Below, one piece after another: positions 1 to 10,972 of a DNA stretch of 64,000 bases. The notes under the pieces were generated by a model, which was not told the DNA's origin, did no database searches, and saw nothing but the letters and a program-made list of their open reading frames with translations. Numbering within the stretch: the stretch's first letter is position 1; every line of letters starts with the position of its first letter. The stretch spans positions 1 to 64,000 of the forward strand of contig JAPHQV010000010.1 of assembly GCA_026197075.1 (NCBI GenBank), in the 5' to 3' direction. The translations under genes and the position numbers were made by a program. Source of the DNA: Gammaproteobacteria bacterium. Lineage in GTDB: Bacteria > Pseudomonadota > Gammaproteobacteria > DSM-19610.

Positions 1-53
1 CAGGTCTTGCAATCCAACATCGATACCCCGTCGATGTTGGATTGCAAGACCTG
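1..53. repeat. Perfect 23-bp inverted repeat
   Basis: Positions 1-23 are the exact reverse complement of 31-53, with a 7-base loop at 24-30. The right arm runs into ACCCCGCC at 54-61. It lies just past the 3' end of fxsA. It has the form of a dispersed palindromic intergenic element or a strong hairpin; no T-tract follows on either strand inside the window, so a terminator role is not clear. Confidence 0.85.
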
Positions 54-71
54 ACCCCGCCTCTCTGCGTC

Positions 72-518
72 TCAGTCGTCCTCGCGGCGGAACTCGCCCT
101 CGAGGGTGCGGGGGCCCCGATCCTCGGGGGGCCGGGGCCCGCCGGGGCCACGCGGCGGCACGATGAAACGCCGCAGCCAGGTCCGTACCAGGTGCTGGCG
201 CAGGGGCGGGATGAGCAGCAGGAACCCCAGGCTGTCGGTGACGAAGCCCGGCGTCAGCAACAGGGCGCCGGCCACCAGCAGCAGCGCCCCCTCCAGCATG
301 GGCACCGCCGGCACCTCGCCCCGGGCCAGGGTCGATTGCACCCGCTGCATGGTGCTGATGCCCTGAAAGCGCAGCAGCAGCACGCCCAGCATGGCGGTGA
401 AGACCACTAGGAAGACGGTCGGAATGGCCCCCACCAGCCCACCGACCTTGATGAGGAAATAGATCTCCACCAGGGGAACGCCGATGAACAGCAGGAACAA
501 TATGGCAAGCGGATTCAT
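72..518 (-). CDS. fxsA: FxsA family membrane protein
   Basis: A 148-residue integral membrane protein. FxsA relieves F-plasmid exclusion of phage T7 in E. coli when overproduced; its normal role is unclear. The N-terminus MNPLAILFLLF is followed by further hydrophobic segments (GAIPTVFLVVFTAMLGVLL and MLEGALLLVAGALLLTPGF), the usual FxsA pattern, then a basic, Pro/Gly-rich cytoplasmic tail. The ATG at 518 is preferred because the frame extends upstream by only 12 non-hydrophobic codons and family members start at MNP-like sequences. In many gammaproteobacteria fxsA lies beside groES-groEL, which would then lie left of this window (inference). Confidence 0.85.
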   Translation of the reverse strand: MNPLAILFLLFIGVPLVEIYFLIKVGGLVGAIPTVFLVVFTAMLGVLLLRFQGISTMQRVQSTLARGEVPAVPMLEGALLLVAGALLLTPGFVTDSLGFLLLIPPLRQHLVRTWLRRFIVPPRGPGGPRPPEDRGPRTLEGEFRREDD

Positions 519-565
519 GACTACGACGATACTGGAGGGCCTGGGGGTCGGCAAGCGACCGCTCC

Positions 566-638
566 CCCGTCATTCCCGCGAAGGCGGGAATCCAAGGACT
601 TAGAACCACTGGATTCCCGCCTTCGCGGGAATGACGGG
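566..638. repeat. dRS3-like inverted repeat pair (ATTCCCGC...GCGGGAAT)
   Basis: Two facing copies of a roughly 27-base unit (GTCATTCCCGCG-AAGG-CGGGAATCCA and its reverse complement) separated by about 15 bases. Each unit is itself a small palindrome. The unit resembles the neisserial dRS3 pattern ATTCCC-N8-GGGAAT. The same element recurs near 3448, 12141, 33473, 42342, 44154 and 49672, with single half elements at 39125 and 47386. Confidence 0.9.
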
Positions 639-643
639 AGTGC

Positions 644-800
644 CAGAAACTGGGGACAGACCCCATTTTCATTCACCTGCCGGAAATGAGAAACAAGGCA
701 TATGAAAACGGGGTCTGTCCCCAGTTTCTGTCCTCAATTTCCCCGCATATTTTCCTTTTTCCCGGGAAATGAATGAAAATGGGGTCTGTCCCCTATTTCG
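644..800. repeat. GGGGACAGACCCC repeat cluster (three copies)
   Basis: A first copy at 644-672 faces a second at 702-730 as a long near-perfect inverted repeat. A third copy at 771-800 has the orientation of the second and ends nine bases before the cutA ATG at 809. The same family reappears at 62792-62867, about 62 kb away. Short palindromes of this kind are often associated with REP-associated tyrosine transposases; no such gene lies in this window. Confidence 0.9.
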
Positions 801-808
801 TCGCCGCC

Positions 809-1138
809 ATGACCGATACCGCCCAGATGTTGCTCAGCACCGTGCCCGACCGGGAGACCGGCGAACGCATCGCCAGCACCCTGGTGACGGAGCGCCTGGC
901 CGCCTGCGTGAATATTCTCCCCGGTGTCACGTCTATCTATGAGTGGCAGGGCGAGGTGCAGCGCGATGTCGAGTGCCTGCTGCTGATCAAGACCCGCAAA
1001 TCGTTGTATTCCAGGCTGGAATCCCGCCTGCTGGCCCTGCACCCATACGAACTTCCGGAGCTGGTGGCAGTCCCACTGGAAGGCGGACTGGCGGGCTACC
1101 TCCAGTGGATTCAAGACAACACAGGTTCCGATACATGA
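809..1138 (+). CDS. cutA: Divalent-cation tolerance protein CutA
   Basis: A 109-residue CutA1 family protein, a small trimeric ferredoxin-like protein linked to metal tolerance. Recognised by LAACVNILPGVTSIYEWQGE, the KTR segment and HPYELPELVAVP, all typical of the family. The family start corresponds to the ATG at 809 (MTDTAQMLL), but no clear ribosome-binding site precedes it because the upstream DNA is repeat sequence. An in-frame ATG at 773, with GGGAAA about six bases before it, would add 12 residues encoded by the repeat. Its stop overlaps the dsbD start (ATGA), so the two are translationally coupled, as in E. coli cutA-dsbD. Confidence 0.9.
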   Translation: MTDTAQMLLSTVPDRETGERIASTLVTERLAACVNILPGVTSIYEWQGEVQRDVECLLLIKTRKSLYSRLESRLLALHPYELPELVAVPLEGGLAGYLQWIQDNTGSDT

Positions 1139-3429
1139 AAAAATGGTTCTGGCTGGTCGGGCTGCTGGCCCTTGGATCGCAGGCATGGGCACAATTCGGA
1201 CTCGGCGAGGAACTGTTGCCCCCGGAAGAGGCCTTTGCCCTGGAGGTGAGCGCCGACCGCGACACCCTGACCGCCCGCTGGACGGTGGCCGACGGCTACT
1301 ACCTGTACCGCGAGCGTATCCGCTTCGAGTCCGGCACCCCCGGCATCCGCCTCGGCACCCCGGCCATGCCCGACGGCAAGGTCAAGGAGGACGAGTTCTT
1401 CGGCAGGGTGGAAACCTATCGCGGCGAGCTCCTGGTCACCGTGCCCCTGGTGCGCGAGGCCGGCGCCCCCGACCGGCTGCAACTGATCGTCCACCACCAA
1501 GGCTGTGCCGACATCGGCGTCTGCTACCCGCCCCAGGTGGAGAACCGCGAACTGGACCTGCCGCAGCCGGTCAGCGCGTCACCCGCCAGCAGCACCCGTA
1601 ACGGTGCCCTGCAGGCCCTGAGCAAGCTCGGCGACCGCCTGGGCCTGGGTGGTGGCGACGAGGACCTGCTGCCCCCGGAACAGGCTTTCCCCTTCCAGGC
1701 CAGCCTGACCGCCGACGGCACCCTGACGGCCCGCTGGGACATCCCCAAGGGCTACTACCTGTATCTCGACAAGATCGCCTTCGAACTGCCCGCCGATGCC
1801 GGCGCCCGCTTCGGCACGCCCATCCTGCCGGCCGGCGAGGTCAAGCAGGACGAGTTCTTCGGTCGCGTGGAGGTCTACCACGGCGGTGGCGAGCCCCTGG
1901 TGGTGATCGTGCCCCTGCAACCCACCGGCAGCGCACCCGTCGATACCGTCGCCACGGTACGCTACCAGGGCTGCGCCGACCTCGGCGTCTGCTACCCGCC
2001 CCAGACCAGCAGCGTGCCGCTGCGCCTGGCGGCCAGCGACGGCAGCGTCCCGCCGCCGCCCGCGGCGACCGCGACCACAGCGCCGGACACCGTCACCGAT
2101 GTCCCGCTGAGCGAGCAGGATCGGATCGCCCGCAGCCTCGTCGAAGGGAACAAGCTGCTGGTCATCCTGACCTTCTTCGGCTTCGGCCTGCTGCTGGCCT
2201 TCACGCCCTGCGTGTTCCCCATGATCCCCATCCTGTCCTCCATCATCGTGGGACAGGGCGAGCACATCACCACCCGGCGCGCCTTCGTGCTGTCGCTGGT
2301 CTACGTGCTGGCCATGGCGCTCACCTACACGGTGGCCGGGGTACTGGCCGGCATGTTCGGCGCCAATCTGCAGGCCGCCTTCCAGAACCCCTGGATCCTG
2401 GGCAGCTTCGCCGCCGTGTTCGTACTGCTGTCCCTGTCCATGTTCGGTTTCTACGACCTGCAGATCCCCCAGTCCCTGCAGAGCAAGCTGGCGAGCCTGA
2501 GCAACAGCCAGCGCAGCGGCACCACCATCGGCGTGGCCATCATGGGCCTGCTGTCGGCACTGATCGTGGGACCCTGCGTGGCGGCGCCCCTGGCCGGGGC
2601 GCTGATCTACATCGGCCAGAGCGGCGACCCGGTGCTGGGCGGCCTGGCCCTGTTCGCCATGAGCATGGGCATGGGTGCGCCGCTGCTGGCCATCGGCACC
2701 GGGGCGGGCAAGCTGCTGCCGCGTGCCGGCGACTGGATGAACACCATCAAAGCGGTATTCGGCGTGTTGCTGCTGGCCGTGGCCCTGTGGATGCTGGAAC
2801 GCATCCTGCCGGCCGCCATCGCCCTGGGTCTGTGGGGTCTGCTGCTGATCGTGACTTCGATCTACATGGGTGCCCTCGACAGCCTGCCTCCCGACGCCAC
2901 CGGCTGGCGCCGCTTCTGGAAGGGTATCGGCCTGGCACTGCTGGTGTACGGCGCCCTGCTGCTGGTGGGCGCAGCCGCCGGCAGCAGCGACGCCACCCAG
3001 CCACTGCGCGGGGTGGTGAGCAACAGCACCGGCGTGGCGGGAGGCGGCGTCGAGGCCAAGGCCTCCTTCATTACCATCAAGAGCCTGGCGGATGTACAGA
3101 CCGCCGTGGCCAACGCCAGCCGCCAGGGGCGGCCGGTGATGCTGGATTTCTACGCCGACTGGTGCGTGGACTGCAAGAAGCTGGAGCGTTACACCTTCAG
3201 CGATGCCCAGGTGCAGGCGAACCTGGAAAACACCCTGCTGTTGAAGGCCGACGTCACCGCCAACGATCCCACCGACCGCGAGCTGATGCGCCACTTCGGC
3301 ATCATCGGCCCGCCGGCCATCCTGTTCTTCGATCCGAGCGGCGAGGAGCGCCGGGAATACCGGCTGGTGGGGTTCGTGGATGCCGGGGAATTCAGCGCCC
3401 ACCTGGGGCGGATGCCGTTTCATCAATAG
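1135..3429 (+). CDS. dsbD: Thiol:disulfide interchange protein DsbD with two N-terminal alpha domains
   Basis: A 764-residue inner-membrane protein that passes electrons from cytoplasmic thioredoxin to periplasmic disulfide isomerases and cytochrome c maturation proteins. It has a signal peptide (residues 1-19), then two DsbD-alpha domains in tandem, each with the GCAD-x-GVCYPP motif (C124/C130 and C280/C286). A multi-helix beta domain follows (TPCVFPM, C359; a second Cys in GPCVAAPL), then a C-terminal thioredoxin-like gamma domain with WCVDCK (C677/C680). E. coli DsbD is about 565 residues with one alpha domain, so the second alpha domain accounts for most of the extra length. The start is fixed by the signal peptide and the ATGA overlap with cutA. 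Confidence 0.93.
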   Translation: MKKWFWLVGLLALGSQAWAQFGLGEELLPPEEAFALEVSADRDTLTARWTVADGYYLYRERIRFESGTPGIRLGTPAMPDGKVKEDEFFGRVETYRGELLVTVPLVREAGAPDRLQLIVHHQGCADIGVCYPPQVENRELDLPQPVSASPASSTRNGALQALSKLGDRLGLGGGDEDLLPPEQAFPFQASLTADGTLTARWDIPKGYYLYLDKIAFELPADAGARFGTPILPAGEVKQDEFFGRVEVYHGGGEPLVVIVPLQPTGSAPVDTVATVRYQGCADLGVCYPPQTSSVPLRLAASDGSVPPPPAATATTAPDTVTDVPLSEQDRIARSLVEGNKLLVILTFFGFGLLLAFTPCVFPMIPILSSIIVGQGEHITTRRAFVLSLVYVLAMALTYTVAGVLAGMFGANLQAAFQNPWILGSFAAVFVLLSLSMFGFYDLQIPQSLQSKLASLSNSQRSGTTIGVAIMGLLSALIVGPCVAAPLAGALIYIGQSGDPVLGGLALFAMSMGMGAPLLAIGTGAGKLLPRAGDWMNTIKAVFGVLLLAVALWMLERILPAAIALGLWGLLLIVTSIYMGALDSLPPDATGWRRFWKGIGLALLVYGALLLVGAAAGSSDATQPLRGVVSNSTGVAGGGVEAKASFITIKSLADVQTAVANASRQGRPVMLDFYADWCVDCKKLERYTFSDAQVQANLENTLLLKADVTANDPTDRELMRHFGIIGPPAILFFDPSGEERREYRLVGFVDAGEFSAHLGRMPFHQ

Positions 3430-3447
3430 CATCATCATACCGAGGTT

Positions 3448-3520
3448 CCCGTCATTCCCGCGAAGGCGGGAATCCAGCGCTGTAAAACCCATGGATTCCC
3501 GCCTTCGCGGGAATGACGGG
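3448..3520. repeat. dRS3-like inverted repeat pair
   Basis: The same two facing units as at 566-638 (ATTCCCGCGAAGGCGGGAAT and complement). It lies between the convergent 3' ends of dsbD and prsR, where it could act as a bidirectional transcript end; no T-tract is seen. Confidence 0.9.
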
Positions 3521-3540
3521 ATTGCGGGACGGAGCTGGCG

Positions 3541-4896
<1,356 letters not shown>

Positions 4897-7210
4897 TCGG
4901 GTCCCTACTACCTTGCTCCCCAGCCACCAACTTTACGGGATTTTTCAATTCTTCGCTAATGGGCACGCTCATGCGGAAGGTGGTGCCCTCCCCGGGCCGG
5001 CTGAACACCTCCACCTCGCCGCCCAGGCCGCGGATGAACTCGCGTGTCTCGTAGGCGCCGATGCCCATGCCCGAGGCCCCCTTGGTGCTGACGAAGGGCC
5101 GGAACAGCTGTTCCTGGATGAAGGCCTGGTCCATGCCGGCGCCGGTGTCCTGGACCTCCACCACGGCCCGGTCATTCTGCTTGAACAGGCGCACCATGAG
5201 GCGGCCGTCGTCGGGGGTGGCGTCCTGGGCGTTGCGGATCACGTGGCCCACCACGGCGGCGAAACGGTCCAGGTTGCAGCGCACCCAGACGCCGGTCGCC
5301 TGGCAGTCCAGCTTCGGCGTCGGCAGCCCGGAAGACATGGTCTGGCAGACATCGAGCAGCATCTCGCACACGTCCACGTCCCTGGTCTCGCCGGCCTTGG
5401 AGCCACCGCTGCGGATGTGCGCCAGCAGGCTGCTCATCTTGTTCACGGAATTCTCCACGGTGGTGACCGCGTCCTCCATGAACTGGGGATTGTGCTTGTG
5501 TTTGGCGGCATTGGTCACCACCAGGGAAAGTTGGGCAATGAGGTTCTTGAGGTCGTGCATCACGTAGGCCGACAGCTGGCTGCAGGCCTCGAACTGCTTG
5601 GCGTCAGCCAGGGCCTTGGACACGTCCAGCTGCGCCAGATGGGCGGCCGCCTGCTGACCGACGGTGCGCAACAGGTCGTAGTCCTCCCAGTTGAACTCGC
5701 GCGCCACGGGGGAGCGGCTCAGCAACACGAACCCGGTCAGGCGTTCGTGCAACAGCAACGGAACGATCACCCAGGCCTCGGGGATACGATCGATGACCGC
5801 TGGCACCTGCAGGTCGCCATAATGCTTGCGGTCCTGCTCGAACTCCTCCAGGTTGACGACCCACTGCTCCTGCTCCAGGAAGCGGGTGAAATCACTGTCC
5901 GCCGGCAGGTTGCCGTCCTCCACCGGGCTCATGCACCAACCCGCCATGCACTCGTAGCGATCCGGGTCGCGACGCAGCCAGAGCAGACCGCCGGGACTGT
6001 CGAGAATATTGGCCATGGCCTGGATGACACGCTCGCGCAGGCCGTCATCGGCCGCCCCGGTGGACAGGGTGTGGATGAAGCGCAGCCATTCGTCGCGGTA
6101 TTCGTACTTGAAGTGGAAGAAATGCTTGCTGATGATCACCCGCAGCCGGGCGCGCAACTGGCCGGAGAACAACAGCACCGCCAGCAGCAGCAGGGCCGCG
6201 AACAGGAAGATCACCTGCGCGACTGCTCCCCAGCTGCCGCCATAGCTGCGCACGAAATAACCGCCCACGCCCATGGCCAGCAGGTAGGTGCCGGTACCCA
6301 GCAGGGCCACGGTGTGGAACACCGCCCGCCGCGACACATGCACCTCCAGGGACCAGTGCGGGTCGCGCATCATGGCGACGGCGATCACCGGGACCACCAG
6401 GGCATTGACGATGCCGCGCGCCTGGAAGGCCGCGCCATCGACGCGCTGGAACAGCAAGGCATCGGAATACAGGTAGAAGTCATATACGAACAGGCCGCCC
6501 AACCCCATGCACAGGTACTTCACGGCGCGGCGGGATTCGGGGCGCACATTGCGGATCAGCTGTTCCACCAGGATCAGGCCAAACACGGCCACGCCCATGT
6601 GACCGGCCAGCAGCCAATCGATGCCCCCGACATTGGAGATGAGCGCGCGTCCGGAGATATGGCGTTCCAGTCCCATGGCGGCCAGCAGCAACAGGAAGGC
6701 GCCGGTCATCAGCAACAGGGAGCGGAACCGGCGCAGGGCCAGCGCATCCTCGCCATGGCCGGTGCTCACGGCACGGGCCAGGAAGGCCAGCCAGGCGAAG
6801 TTACGCAGCAGTTCGAGGGAATGGGTGAGGAACAGGGAGTGCTGCAAGTGCAGTTGCAGGGCGACAGCCAGCAGCCAGACGAAACTGGCGGCGGCGGCCA
6901 GCAGCAGCAACTGCTTCTGCGGCTTGCCACGCTGGCCCGTGAGCAGCACCAGGCCCAGCACGAGGAAGGCCAGCGCGCCCGCGGAATAACTGTAAACCCC
7001 TACCAACGGCATACCCCCTGCCCCCTGAAACCCTGCCTATGCAAAACACCATTGCGTATCAGGGCGTTATATTTCGAATACAGGCATGGATGGAATTGCG
7101 GACGACCACTATAGCGCCGCCACCCATGGCTGCCAAGGGGCGCCAAGGCTACCCCCGGGCCACAGAAACTAGCGGCCGGCATTGTAACTTATTGAATCTG
7201 CAGGGGCAGT

Positions 7211-7264
7211 CTCGGGCCGCGAACCGGGTGCCACATCGGTTCGCGGCCCGGGGCCGCTCCTACG
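7211..7264. repeat. REP-like palindrome (GCGGCC...GGCCGCTCCTAC)
   Basis: A diverged inverted repeat between the start of prsK and the end of prsT, in a 281-base gap. The right arm TCGCGGCCCGGGGCCGCTCCTACG matches the family seen intact at 45296, 46703, 53928 and 55057; the left arm lacks the GTAGGAG end. It resembles the Pseudomonas putida REP unit that ends CCGCTCCTAC. Nothing else was recognised in the gap; the prsK promoter should lie on its right-hand part. Confidence 0.75.
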
Positions 7265-7293
7265 ATCGATTCATTTGCGAGGCATAGCTGAAA

Positions 7294-9927
7294 TCAAAGC
7301 CCGGCCAGGGCCTCCCGCGCCTGTTCCTCTTCGGCGAAATCGCCCAGCTCCAGTGCTCGACTCAGGTGGGTGCGGGCCTTGGCCTTGTCTCCGGCCCCCG
7401 CGTAGGCCATGCCCAGGTGGTAATGGAACACTGCCACCTGGGGCGCGGCCTCGACCACCGGCTCCAGCACCTCCACGGCGCGGGCGTGGTCGCCGCTGCG
7501 GTAATGGACCCAGCCGATGGTGTCCTGGAACACTGGGCGGTCCACGTTGATCAGCTTGGCGGCCAGCTCACGTGCCCGAGCCAAACTGGCTGGGTCCTGA
7601 CGATGATCCGCCAGCAGGGCCGCCAGGTTGTTGGTGGCCACGGCATTGTCCGCCTGCAGCTTCAGCACCCGCTCATAGCTGGCGATGGCGCCATCCATGT
7701 CGCCTTGCCGTTCCTGGAAGGAGGCCAGCCCGACCAGCAGACTGACGTCATCCCCGGCCGCTTCCAGGCCCTGGCGAATGGTGGCCATGGCGCCGGCGTC
7801 ATCCCCGCGCATGCCACGGACCGCCGCCAGCCGTGAATGATTGACGGCCAGGTTCGGTGCCAGTTCCACCTGGCGGGCATAGGCAGCCTCCGCCGCGGCA
7901 TAGTCCTTGCGGGCCGCCTGCACATTGCCCAGCAAACCATGCGCCGTGGGATGGTCGGGCTCCTCGCGCAGCATGGCCTGCAGCCGCGCCAGGGCCTGGT
8001 CGACCTGGCCGGCGGCCAGCTGGGTACTCACGATCTCGTTCAGCATGAGCTCCCTGCCGGCGTCCCGTGCCAGGGCATAGCCGCGCTCGTACTCGCGCAG
8101 CGCGCCCTCCACATCCCCCTGGCTGCGCAGCATGCGGCCCATGCGGAAATAGCCTTCCGGGTTGTCGGGCGCGGCGACCTTGAGCTGTTCAATGGTGGCG
8201 CGCAGGCCTTCCATGTCCTGGGCCGCGGCCAGGATATCCGTCTTCACCAGCAGGGCCGACACGTGCTTGGGATCCTTGCCGAGAACGGCATCCACCTCGG
8301 CCCGGGCCCCCTCGAGGTCTCGCTCCGCCAGCAGCACCCGCGCCATGCGCAGGAAGGCCTCGGGATTGTCCGGGTCGGCCAGCTTGAGCTTGGCGAGCTC
8401 GGTCTTGACCGCGCCCAGGTCGCCCTTGGCCGCCAGGATCTCCGCCTTGGCGGCCCGGGCATCGGCACTTTCCGGTGCCAAAGTCAGGGCCCGGTCCACC
8501 TGGTCCAAGGCACCGGGAATATCCCGGCGTGCCAGCAGGAAGCGGGCATATTTCACCCGAGCGTCGGCGTTGCCCGGAGCGGCCTCGGTGGCGCGGCGCA
8601 GGTTACTGGCCGCCAGTTCCATCTCGCCCTTGCGCAGGTGGGCCTCGGCCAGCAGGTGCAGCACGGTGACCGACTCGGGCTGGTCGCGAAGTACGGAACG
8701 AAAGTCCGCCACAGCGGCATCATTGTCTCCCTCCTGCATGGACATGCGGCCGCGGAACAGCAGCGCGTCGTTGTCCTTCGGGTTAACGGCCAGCACCGCC
8801 TCGGTCAGCTGTCGTGCCCGCTCCATGTCACCCTCAGCGGCGGCGTGCACCGCCAACCGGTTGCGCGCCTGCAGGCCCGGCGGTTCGTCCTTGAACTGGT
8901 CGATCACACCCTGGTAGACCTGTTTCGCGGCATCGCGTTGCTGGTCCTGCTCGTGGAGCTGGGCCAACCCGAAGCGAAGTTCGGAAAGCTCAGGACTGGC
9001 CTTGATGGCTTCCTGAAGGTATTCGATAGCGGCGGCGCGACTCTTGGTGCTGGCCAGAAGGTCCGCGAGCATCAGCTTGCGGCGGGGGTCGGCAGGGTCA
9101 GCGGCCACCGCCTCGCGCATGACGGCTTCCGCCTTGTCCTGCTGGCCGCGCTGGGACAGGAACTGCGCCAGGGAAACCCGATGTTGCAGCTCGTCGGGGC
9201 GGGCAGCGATGACCTCGCGCATGACCTGTTCCGCCTTTTCGGGCTGCTTGTCACGGGCATAGAGCTGGGCCAGGTGCAACTGCAGGGGAAGCGGCTCGCT
9301 GGACTTGGCAGCGCCTTCCACCAGCACCTTTTCCGCATCGGCGGTACGTCCCGCCTGTTCGTACAAGGCGGCCAGAAGACCCGCGGCAGCGGCATGGTCG
9401 GGGGCATCGCGCACCACGGTCTCGGCCAGTGCCAGGGCTTCCTGGGTCTTGCCTTCACGTGCGTGCATGGAGGCCTGCAGGGCACGGGCACCCGGGTGTT
9501 GGGCGTCGCGCTTCAGGATCTCATCAATCTCGTTCTGGGCCTGACCCAGGGCATTGGCCTCCTCGGTACGCTGATCCTGGCCACGGTGGGCATTGGCCTG
9601 CAGCATATAGAACTGGGCCAGGCGTTCACGAGCGGGCAGGTTATCGGGGTCCAGCTCCACGGCCTTGGAATAGGCGCCATAGGCACGTCGCCATTCCTGG
9701 CGTTTCTCCTCCACCTGGCCCAGCAGGTAGTGGGCCTCCGCCGTCTTGGGGTCGATCTGCAGCACGTTGCGGATTTCGACCCGCGCCTTGTCCCAGTCCT
9801 CCTCGGCGATATAGGCCTTGCCGCGCTCCAGGTACTTGGCCTTGCGCTCCTCGGCGCCCCCGCAGCCGAACAGCATGACTGTAACCAAAGTGGCCGCCAG
9901 CAGTTTCTTATGAGTTCCAATCGCCAT
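7294..9927 (-). CDS. prsT: PEP-CTERM system TPR-repeat lipoprotein PrsT
   Basis: An 877-residue protein built almost wholly of tetratricopeptide repeats behind a lipoprotein signal (basic MAIGTHKK, hydrophobic run, lipobox ending FGC). It is therefore probably lipid-anchored in the outer or inner membrane facing the periplasm. About 20 TPR units can be read, several with the A-xxx-Y/F-xxx-L-P spacing (for example AIASYERVLKL). A very long TPR lipoprotein beside PrsK/PrsR is the hallmark of PrsT. It is thought to scaffold export or assembly of exosortase-linked polysaccharide, though its role is unproven. The ATG at 9927 is chosen over an upstream codon because GGAGGAG lies six bases before it. 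Confidence 0.9.
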   Translation of the reverse strand: MAIGTHKKLLAATLVTVMLFGCGGAEERKAKYLERGKAYIAEEDWDKARVEIRNVLQIDPKTAEAHYLLGQVEEKRQEWRRAYGAYSKAVELDPDNLPARERLAQFYMLQANAHRGQDQRTEEANALGQAQNEIDEILKRDAQHPGARALQASMHAREGKTQEALALAETVVRDAPDHAAAAGLLAALYEQAGRTADAEKVLVEGAAKSSEPLPLQLHLAQLYARDKQPEKAEQVMREVIAARPDELQHRVSLAQFLSQRGQQDKAEAVMREAVAADPADPRRKLMLADLLASTKSRAAAIEYLQEAIKASPELSELRFGLAQLHEQDQQRDAAKQVYQGVIDQFKDEPPGLQARNRLAVHAAAEGDMERARQLTEAVLAVNPKDNDALLFRGRMSMQEGDNDAAVADFRSVLRDQPESVTVLHLLAEAHLRKGEMELAASNLRRATEAAPGNADARVKYARFLLARRDIPGALDQVDRALTLAPESADARAAKAEILAAKGDLGAVKTELAKLKLADPDNPEAFLRMARVLLAERDLEGARAEVDAVLGKDPKHVSALLVKTDILAAAQDMEGLRATIEQLKVAAPDNPEGYFRMGRMLRSQGDVEGALREYERGYALARDAGRELMLNEIVSTQLAAGQVDQALARLQAMLREEPDHPTAHGLLGNVQAARKDYAAAEAAYARQVELAPNLAVNHSRLAAVRGMRGDDAGAMATIRQGLEAAGDDVSLLVGLASFQERQGDMDGAIASYERVLKLQADNAVATNNLAALLADHRQDPASLARARELAAKLINVDRPVFQDTIGWVHYRSGDHARAVEVLEPVVEAAPQVAVFHYHLGMAYAGAGDKAKARTHLSRALELGDFAEEEQAREALAGL

Positions 9928-10012
9928 TGTTGTCTCCTCCAACCTCTTTATGTACTGATGTTATATCGTTTGTCACAGGGCGTTCACATTCCCGCGCCAT
10001 TCCCGTCATTCC

Positions 10013-10972
10013 TCAACTCATCCCCCGCATCAGCCCGGGTTCTGCTTCCACATGCTCCAGGAACCAGGCATAGGCATCGCGAATGCCCTCCTCCAGCCCG
10101 ATCCGCGGTTTCCAGCCCAGGGACGTAATACGCCCGGTATCCACCAACTTACGCGGTGTCCCGTCAGGCTTGCTGCTGTCGTAGACGATCTCACCCTCAT
10201 ATCCTACCGCCTGTTTCACCAGCCCCGCCAGATCGGCAATGCTGATGTCGGAACCAAAGCCGATGTTGACGATCTCGTTTCCTTCGTACTGTTCCATCAG
10301 AAACAGGCAAGCGGCGGCGCAGTCGTCCACGTGCAGGAACTCGCGCAGGGGCTTGCCACTGCCCCACACCGTGACCGTGGGTGCGCCACTAACCTTCGCC
10401 TCGTGGAACTTGCGGATCAGGGCTGGCATGACGTGGGACTTCTCCAGGTCGAAATTGTCCCCCGGGCCATAGAGATTGGTGGGCATGGCGGAGATGAACC
10501 TGGCGCCATATTGACGCTGGTAGGCCTGGCACAGCTTGATGCCGGCAATCTTGGCCACCGCGTACCACTCGTTTGTGGATTCCAGCGGCCCGGTGAGCAG
10601 ATATTTTTCCTTCAACGGCTGCGGCGCCATGCGCGGGTAGATGCAGGTGCTGCCCAGGAACAGCAGTTTCTGCACCCCGTTTCGGTACGCCGCATCGATG
10701 ACGTTGGCCTCCATCATCAGGTTGTCATAGAGAAATTCCGCCGGATAGGTATCGTTGGCCAGGATGCCACCCACCTTTGCTGCCGCCAGGAATACATACT
10801 CGGGCTTGTGCTCGGCGAAAAGGGCACGCACGGCCGCTTGTTCACGCAAGTCCAGTTCGCGGCTGGTAGCGGTGAGGAGGTTGGTAAAGCCGTCCGCCCG
10901 CAGGCGGCGCAGGATCGCTCCGCCCACCAGGCCACGGTGACCGGCGATGTAGATTTTCGCGTCCTTATTCAT
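10013..10972 (-). CDS. fcl: GDP-L-fucose synthase
   Basis: A 319-residue short-chain dehydrogenase that converts GDP-4-keto-6-deoxymannose to GDP-L-fucose by epimerisation and NADPH reduction. It has an N-terminal nucleotide-binding motif GHRGLVG, the active-site YAVAK with Lys four residues after Tyr, and the family signatures GSTCIYP and [10 protein letters not shown]. The ATG at 10972 overlaps the end of gmd by eight bases, so Gmd and Fcl are translated as a pair, giving the complete two-step route from GDP-mannose. This implies fucose or a related 6-deoxyhexose in the surface polysaccharide. Confidence 0.95.
   Translation of the reverse strand: MNKDAKIYIAGHRGLVGGAILRRLRADGFTNLLTATSRELDLREQAAVRALFAEHKPEYVFLAAAKVGGILANDTYPAEFLYDNLMMEANVIDAAYRNGVQKLLFLGSTCIYPRMAPQPLKEKYLLTGPLESTNEWYAVAKIAGIKLCQAYQRQYGARFISAMPTNLYGPGDNFDLEKSHVMPALIRKFHEAKVSGAPTVTVWGSGKPLREFLHVDDCAAACLFLMEQYEGNEIVNIGFGSDISIADLAGLVKQAVGYEGEIVYDSSKPDGTPRKLVDTGRITSLGWKPRIGLEEGIRDAYAWFLEHVEAEPGLMRGMS

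Noticed and set aside
7837-10128. A 763-codon plus-strand frame opposite prsT
   Set aside because: Antisense shadow of TPR-coding DNA with repetitive composition and no domain.
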